This document shows, piece after piece, positions 8,202 through 11,613 of a stretch of DNA of 11,613 nucleotides; positions within the stretch are counted from its first letter, which is position 1; each line of letters begins with the position of its first letter. A program made the translations under genes and the position numbers. Location of the stretch: the NCBI GenBank assembly GCA_030684755.1, contig JAUXXN010000338.1, forward strand, positions 1 to 11,613, written 5' to 3'. The notes below the pieces were generated by a model. That model saw nothing but the letters and a program-made list of their open reading frames with translations, was not told the origin of the DNA and searched no databases. This DNA is from Hydrogenophaga sp. GTDB lineage: Bacteria > Pseudomonadota > Gammaproteobacteria > Burkholderiales > Burkholderiaceae_C.

Positions 8202-8405
8202 TCAAAGGTCTTGCAAAGCAGACCTCACATGGTGCTGGAAAAGCGCCGCGTCGGCCAGCGCGTTGGCATTGAGCAGGGCGAGTTTGACCAAAAACAGCGC
8301 GGTTTTTTCCGGGCCGGCCTCGTCGATGGCCTGGGCCAGGGTGTCGTACACGGTTTCGAGCCCTTCGATGGGCAGCGTATGGGGCAGTGCGGCGGGGGTG
8401 TTCAT
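8202..8405 (-). CDS. DUF2783 small protein
   Basis: A 67-residue soluble, mostly helical protein (LETVYDTLAQAIDEAG, then KTALFLVKLALLNANALADAALFQHHVRSAL). It resembles the DUF2783 family, which I recall being encoded beside FAD-dependent aromatic monooxygenases like the one just upstream. GGAGA lies about 6 bases before the ATG. It begins 25 bases after the monooxygenase stop and ends 14 bases before the VOC start, so it is co-transcribed with both. No catalytic motif, signal peptide or TM segment is visible. A small accessory subunit or stabiliser of the monooxygenase is a fair inference, with no direct evidence here. Confidence 0.82.
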   Translation of the reverse strand: MNTPAALPHTLPIEGLETVYDTLAQAIDEAGPEKTALFLVKLALLNANALADAALFQHHVRSALQDL

Positions 8406-8430
8406 GGGGCGTCTCCGGTGTGCGTGGCGG

Positions 8431-10122
8431 TTACTGGGGCAAGGCCGCGTTCAGGGCGGCTTGCAGGCGGGTGGCGTCCAGCGTGAGCCAGCGGGCGCAC
8501 ACATGCTGGTCGGGGCGCAGCAGGTAGGCTGCGCCGCTGGTGCGCACGCCGTAGCGCTGGCGGCAGTGGCCGTCGGCGTCGGCCAGGGTTTGGTCGGCCC
8601 CGGCCACCGGCTGGCTGGCCCCCACGGCGGTCACGCGCAGCGCCACACCCCGGGCGCGGGCTTGGGCCACCACGGCTTGCAGCGCGGCGGGCACGGCGTC
8701 GGCCTCGGTGAAATACAGCAGGTCAAAGCCGCCGCCCAGGTGGTCCAGCAGGTAGTCGTCGGGGGCCAGACAAATGTTGCGCGGCGGTGCGCCGTGGGCC
8801 GGGCCGTTGGTGAACAAGGCGTTGTCGTCGCCTGCGCTGTTGAGCCGGGAGTGGGTGTACTCGTGCGGGCGTGAGGTGCGCCAGTGGTAGAGCGGACGCA
8901 CAAACGCGTGTTGCAGCGAGAGCGACAGCACGGCGTTGCGCAGCAACGCAAAGCCACCGGCGGGCGGCGTCATGAAGCGCACACTTTTACCGGCTTCTTC
9001 AATGATTTCGCGGGCGGCGCCCACGCGCTCGGCGCTGTGGTTGGCCAGCAGCTGCGGCCCGGCCAGGCCCTAGACCACATAGGCCAGGTGCCAGCCCAGC
9101 GACTGCGCATCTTGAAACGCGGTGTTGGCCCCGCGCACGCCAAAGATGGGCAGCAGGTGGGCCGCGTCGCCGGTGAAGATGACGCTGCCGTGCACATAGT
9201 CGGGCAGCGTGAGCGTGCGGGCCGAATACACCGAACACCAGTCCATTTCCCACGGCACGCCCGCGTGGCCGATCATCTTCAGCTGCGCGTTGATGCGGGC
9301 CTTGAGCGACTCGGGCCTGAGCGCGTCTTCCGGCGTTTCGCCCGGGGGCAACTGGTAGTCCACCCGCCAGATGCCATGGGGCTCGCGGTGCATGAGGATG
9401 GTGTTGCCCGGGTTCCACTCGGGGTCAAAAAACGCCAACCGTTCGGTGGGCAGGGGCAGGTCGATCTGGATGTCGGCAATGACGAAAAAGCCTTCGTACG
9501 AAGCGCCTTCCATCTGTAGGTTCATGGCGGTGCGAATGGGTGAGCGCCCCCCGTCGGCGGCCACCAGCCAGTCGGCTTGTAGCGTGTATTCGCCCTCGGG
9601 CGTGTCCACCCGAACCTCGGCATAGCCGTCGCGCTGCGTTACCTGGGTCACCTTGTTGCCCCAACGAAAGTCGATCAGCGGGTGGGCTGCGCAGGCGTCA
9701 TGCAGGTATTCCTCCATGTACTGCTGCTGCACGTTGATGATGGGGAAGAAGCGGTCGTCGGCGTCGTGCGGCGCTTCCATGCGGAACACGCGCTGGCCCC
9801 GGTAGTACGAGTTGCCAAAGCGCCAGGGCAAGCCGCCCTCGGTCATGAGGTCGGCCACGCCCACCTGCTGCAAGATTTCCATGGACCGGCGGGTGAAACA
9901 AATGGCGCGGCTGCCCTGCGAAAACTGCAGCTCCGGCGTCAGCACCACGCTGCGCACGCCGTGGCGCGCCAACTCCAGCGCCGTCACCATGCCGGCCGGG
10001 CCCGATCCGGCAATGGCCACCGGGTGGCGGCTTTGCGGCGGGTGGGCCGAGGGCAGCCAGGGCTGGAACACCCGGTAGGTGTAGTAAATGCTTGGGCGCG
10101 GTTCGGTGGTGGGCTGGTGCAT
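8431..10122 (-). pseudogene. FAD-dependent aromatic monooxygenase (MhpA/PHBH-like), interrupted by an in-frame TAG
   Basis: The intact frame would encode 563 residues of a flavin hydroxylase that uses NAD(P)H and O2 to add OH to an aromatic ring. The N-terminal part has the FAD motif GSGPAG at 39-44, GSRAICFTRRSMEIL at 70-84, the DG motif at 190-191 (AADGGRSPI) and the GD motif at 318-319 (TGDAAHLLPIFGVRGAN). Codon 351 is TAG (9070-9072), so the predicted product is 350 residues. The same frame then stays open for 212 codons to TAA at 8431. It begins GLAGPQLLANHSAERVGAAR and ends in a thioredoxin-fold-like tail (YLLRPDQHVCARWL), as in full-length relatives. A GTG at 9022-9024 could start a separate C-terminal piece but has no good ribosome site. 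ATG 10122 is chosen for AGGAGC about 7 bases upstream. A point mutation, a sequencing error or stop readthrough are all possible. Confidence 0.85.
9070..9072 (-). other. In-frame TAG at codon 351 of the monooxygenase
   Basis: The minus-strand reading is GTG GTC TAG GGC CTG. Sequence on both sides fits one continuous flavin-monooxygenase fold in one frame, with no length change, so a single substitution explains it. CAG (Gln) to TAG is the simplest ancestor; TGG or other one-step codons remain possible. All other complete genes here end in TGA or TAA. Confidence 0.9.
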
Positions 10123-10145
10123 GCGGGGGCTCCTGAAGGGCATCG

Positions 10146-10165
10146 CACACGGGGCGTGCCGTGTG
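10146..10165 (-). promoter_or_regulatory. 5' leader hairpin of the catabolic operon
   Basis: CACACGG (10146-10152) pairs perfectly with CCGTGTG (10159-10165) around a 6-base loop. If transcription starts about 7 bases past the -10 at 10177-10182, this stem would lie almost at the 5' end of the mRNA, 23 bases before the start codon. It could protect the 5' end or influence translation; no ligand-binding fold is apparent. Confidence 0.35.
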
Positions 10166-10176
10166 GTTGACGCTGT

Positions 10177-10205
10177 ATTCTAGGACCAATTAGTTGCGTG
10201 CACAA
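10177..10205 (-). promoter_or_regulatory. Sigma-70-like promoter for the monooxygenase operon
   Basis: On the minus strand, TTGTGC (plus 10200-10205) and TAGAAT (plus 10177-10182) are separated by exactly 17 bases. The -10 matches TATAAT at five of six positions and the -35 matches TTGACA at three. The site lies 55 bases before the monooxygenase ATG in otherwise AT-rich DNA. It is predicted only from the sequence. Confidence 0.5.
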
Positions 10206-10208
10206 CCA
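10193..10208. promoter_or_regulatory. Operator-like inverted repeat 1 (candidate MarR site)
   Basis: GTTGCGTGCACAAC is an imperfect palindrome with intact GTTG/CAAC arms at 10193-10196 and 10203-10206, extended by CA. It overlaps the -35 of the predicted operon promoter, so a bound regulator would block polymerase. Its TGCACAACCA half recurs in the second site. Binding by the divergent MarR protein is inferred from position. Confidence 0.45.
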
Positions 10209-10244
10209 TTTTTTAAATATGAAAAAACGCCTAACAAATCATTT

Positions 10245-10260
10245 TTGGTTGCACAAACAA
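10245..10260. promoter_or_regulatory. Operator-like inverted repeat 2 (candidate MarR site)
   Basis: TTGGTTGCACAAACAA is symmetric at 12 of 16 positions (TTGnTTGnnCAAnCAA). That is the size and dyad form expected for a MarR-family dimer. It lies 52 bases before the regulator's ATG and shares TGCACAAnCA with the first site at a 51-base offset, close to five helical turns. It could allow autoregulation of the regulator gene. I could not settle a promoter for the regulator itself. Confidence 0.45.
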
Positions 10261-10312
10261 TCAATTAAACTGGGGCCAGCAGCTGCCCGCCACCCCACAC
10301 GCAACGCCCACC

Positions 10313-10798
10313 ATGCGCCCTACCCCACCCGACACCACGCCCAAGCTGGAGCGGTATTTCACCTACCGGCTCAACACACTGAGCAAGCTCAACGACCTGG
10401 CCAGCCACAGCCTGTACCTTTCGCAGGGCGGGCTCACGCTGTCGGAATCGCGGGCGCTGGCGTCCATTGGCTCGTTCCCCCAAATCACCGTGAACCAACT
10501 GGCCTTTGAGGCCAACCTGGACAAAGTCCAGGCCAGCCGGGCGGCCCAATCGCTGGTGGACAAAGGGCTGGTCATCAAGACCCACAACCTGGTGGACGGG
10601 CGCAGCGTCATTCTCGCGCTCACGACCAAGGGCAAGCCGGTGTGGCGCAAGCTGATGGCGCTGATGGAACAGCGCAACCAAGCGTTGATGCGTTGCCTCA
10701 CACCCGAAGAACAAACGCAGCTCATCGGACTGTTTGAACGCATGCTGGTGCAGGCCAAAGCCGAGCACGCGGGCCACGCAGGCACCGAAGCACCCTGA
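10313..10798 (+). CDS. MarR-family transcriptional regulator
   Basis: The 161-residue winged-helix protein has N- and C-terminal helices for dimerisation and a DNA-binding core at about 40-110. LTLSESRALASIGSFPQITVNQLA forms the first helices, LDKVQASRAAQSLVDKGLV (70-87) the recognition helix, and the wing carries DGR (95-97) before LALTTKGKPV. This is the MarR pattern. It is transcribed away from the monooxygenase operon with a 190-base shared regulatory region. In this family that arrangement usually means a repressor released by an aromatic substrate or pathway intermediate. No strong ribosome site precedes the ATG, so expression may be low. Another regulon cannot be excluded, but the local operator-like sites support control of the neighbours. 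Confidence 0.9.
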   Translation: MRPTPPDTTPKLERYFTYRLNTLSKLNDLASHSLYLSQGGLTLSESRALASIGSFPQITVNQLAFEANLDKVQASRAAQSLVDKGLVIKTHNLVDGRSVILALTTKGKPVWRKLMALMEQRNQALMRCLTPEEQTQLIGLFERMLVQAKAEHAGHAGTEAP

Positions 10799-10817
10799 CC
10801 CAGCAGACAGCTGGGTC
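10797..10817 (+). terminator. Hairpin overlapping the end of the MarR gene
   Basis: GACCCAGC (10797-10804) and GCTGGGTC (10810-10817) form a perfect 8-bp stem with loop AGACA. The stem begins inside the TGA stop codon. No T-run follows, so it is a weak intrinsic terminator candidate; it may instead stabilise the 3' end or separate this gene from the ABC gene 58 bases on. Confidence 0.4.
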
Positions 10818-10874
10818 TGAACGCACAAGGCCGCCGCATCCACGGGGTTGGGGCCACAGGCGGACAATACGGGC

Positions 10875-11613
10875 ATGCTTTCATCTCTCGCACCCCCCTC
10901 CACCGCCCAGCCACCCGACGCCATCGTCCGTGTGCGCGGCGTCAGCAAAACCTACGCCGGCGGCTTTCAGGCGCTCAAACAGGTCAACCTAGACATCCAC
11001 CGGGGCGAAATTTTTGCCCTGCTGGGGCCCAACGGCGCGGGCAAAACCACGCTGATCAGCGTCATTTGCGGCATGACCAACGCCACCCAAGGCACGGTGC
11101 TGGCCGATGGCTTTGACACCGTGCGCGACTACCGCGCTGCGCGCAGCATCATCGGCCTGGTGCCGCAAGAGCTGCACACAGACTCGTTTGAAACCGTGTG
11201 GGCCACGGTGAGCTTCAGCCGGGGCCTGTTTGGCAAGCCGCCCAACCCGGCGTACATCGAAAAGGTTTTAAAAGACCTGTCGCTCTGGGACAAGAAAGAC
11301 ACCAAAATTTTGGCGCTCTCGGGCGGCATGAAACGCCGCGTGCTGATTGCCAAAGCGCTGTCGCACGAGCCGAAAATTTTGTTTCTGGACGAACCCAGCG
11401 CGGGTGTGGACGTTGAATTGCGACACGACATGTGGCGCATGGTACGGGCGCTGCGTGAAGCGGGCACCACCATCATTTTGACCACCCACTACATTGAAGA
11501 AGCCGAAGACATGGCCGACCGCATTGGCGTGATTCGCCAAGGCGAGTTGATTGTGGTGGAAGAAAAAACCACGCTCATGCGCCAATTGGGCCAAAAGCAA
11601 CTGGCGCTCAGCC
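10875..11613 (+). CDS. yadG: ABC-2-type transporter ATPase, YadG-like, 3'-truncated by the window edge
   Basis: The frame is open from ATG 10875 to the window end (246 codons) and covers nearly the whole ATPase. Motifs are Walker [10 protein letters not shown] at 51-59, Q-loop Q98 in LVPQE, signature [15 protein letters not shown] at 148-162, Walker B ILFLDE at 168-173 with catalytic E173, the D-loop SAGVD, and H205 in TTHY. FETV after the Q-loop, [12 protein letters not shown] and [16 protein letters not shown] closely recall E. coli YadG, an ATPase paired with an ABC-2 permease (YadH) of unknown substrate. The permease gene is expected just downstream. About 16 N-terminal residues precede the first family-like strand, and the ribosome site is weak, so a later start is possible. 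It is not evidently linked to the MarR regulon. Confidence 0.9.
   Translation, partial: MLSSLAPPSTAQPPDAIVRVRGVSKTYAGGFQALKQVNLDIHRGEIFALLGPNGAGKTTLISVICGMTNATQGTVLADGFDTVRDYRAARSIIGLVPQELHTDSFETVWATVSFSRGLFGKPPNPAYIEKVLKDLSLWDKKDTKILALSGGMKRRVLIAKALSHEPKILFLDEPSAGVDVELRHDMWRMVRALREAGTTIILTTHYIEEAEDMADRIGVIRQGELIVVEEKTTLMRQLGQKQLALS

Noticed and set aside
8188..8205. TTG start of the VOC gene overlapping the DUF2783 stop
   Set aside because: ATG 8187 has AGGAGA at good spacing, and that ribosome site would lie inside the extended coding sequence.
7630..8874. 414-codon open frame on the plus strand opposite the VOC, DUF2783 and monooxygenase genes
   Set aside because: Gly/Val/His/Gln-rich composition without motifs; it crosses three recognised genes on the other strand.
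8431..9024. Independent gene encoding only the C-terminal monooxygenase piece
   Set aside because: Its GTG start lacks a ribosome site, and its frame and content continue the upstream part directly, so it is better treated as the remainder of one interrupted gene.
10211..10271. Promoter for marR on the plus strand
   Set aside because: Several AT-rich hexamers exist (TAAATA at 10214, CAATTA at 10262), but none has a convincing -35 at 16-18 bases, so no site was called.

Overview
The window is GC-rich, tightly packed bacterial DNA. Gene content, codon use and gene order suggest a beta-proteobacterium of the Burkholderiales, probably Comamonadaceae. This is inferred from remembered protein resemblance, not from a search. 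It holds ten protein-coding loci: two are cut by the window edges and one is interrupted by an in-frame stop. I see no rRNA, tRNA, CRISPR array or insertion sequence, and no gene-free stretch over 300 bases. The longest gap is the 190-base divergent regulatory region at 10123-10312.

Region 1 (1-2178, + strand) is the 3' end of a thiamine biosynthesis operon: the C-terminal part of thiazole synthase ThiG, overlapping by four bases with a ThiD-ThiE fusion. Together they make the thiazole phosphate, phosphorylate the pyrimidine, and join the two into thiamine phosphate.

Region 2 (2328-5526, + strand) is a three-gene export system with ATGA overlaps at both junctions: a membrane-fusion (adaptor) protein, a four-TM FtsX/LolC-type permease, and an ATPase with a LolD-like Q-loop region. 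It resembles MacAB in its parts and LolCDE in its ATPase. A small gene follows (5684-6178), joining a DUF1653 domain to a cysteine-rich oxidoreductase-like motif.

Region 3 (6287-10122, - strand) is a putative aromatic-catabolic operon, transcribed in the order FAD-dependent aromatic monooxygenase, DUF2783 small protein, VOC-family metalloprotein, fumarylacetoacetase. A MarR-family regulator is divergent (10313-10798, + strand). The AT-rich interval between them carries two similar operator-like sites 51 bp apart, one covering the -35 of a plausible operon promoter. The monooxygenase frame is interrupted by one in-frame TAG (9070-9072), just after the conserved FAD-binding GD motif. The reading frame and conserved-looking sequence continue past it for another 212 codons.

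Region 4 (10875-11613, + strand) is the start of a YadG-like ABC-2 ATPase gene that runs off the window.

The best candidate for something not yet described is Region 3. It is a compact, MarR-controlled set that hydroxylates an aromatic ring and hydrolyses a fumarylacetoacetate-like product. It has no recognisable ring-cleaving dioxygenase other than possibly the VOC protein, and no isomerase, and its first gene may be broken or recoded.
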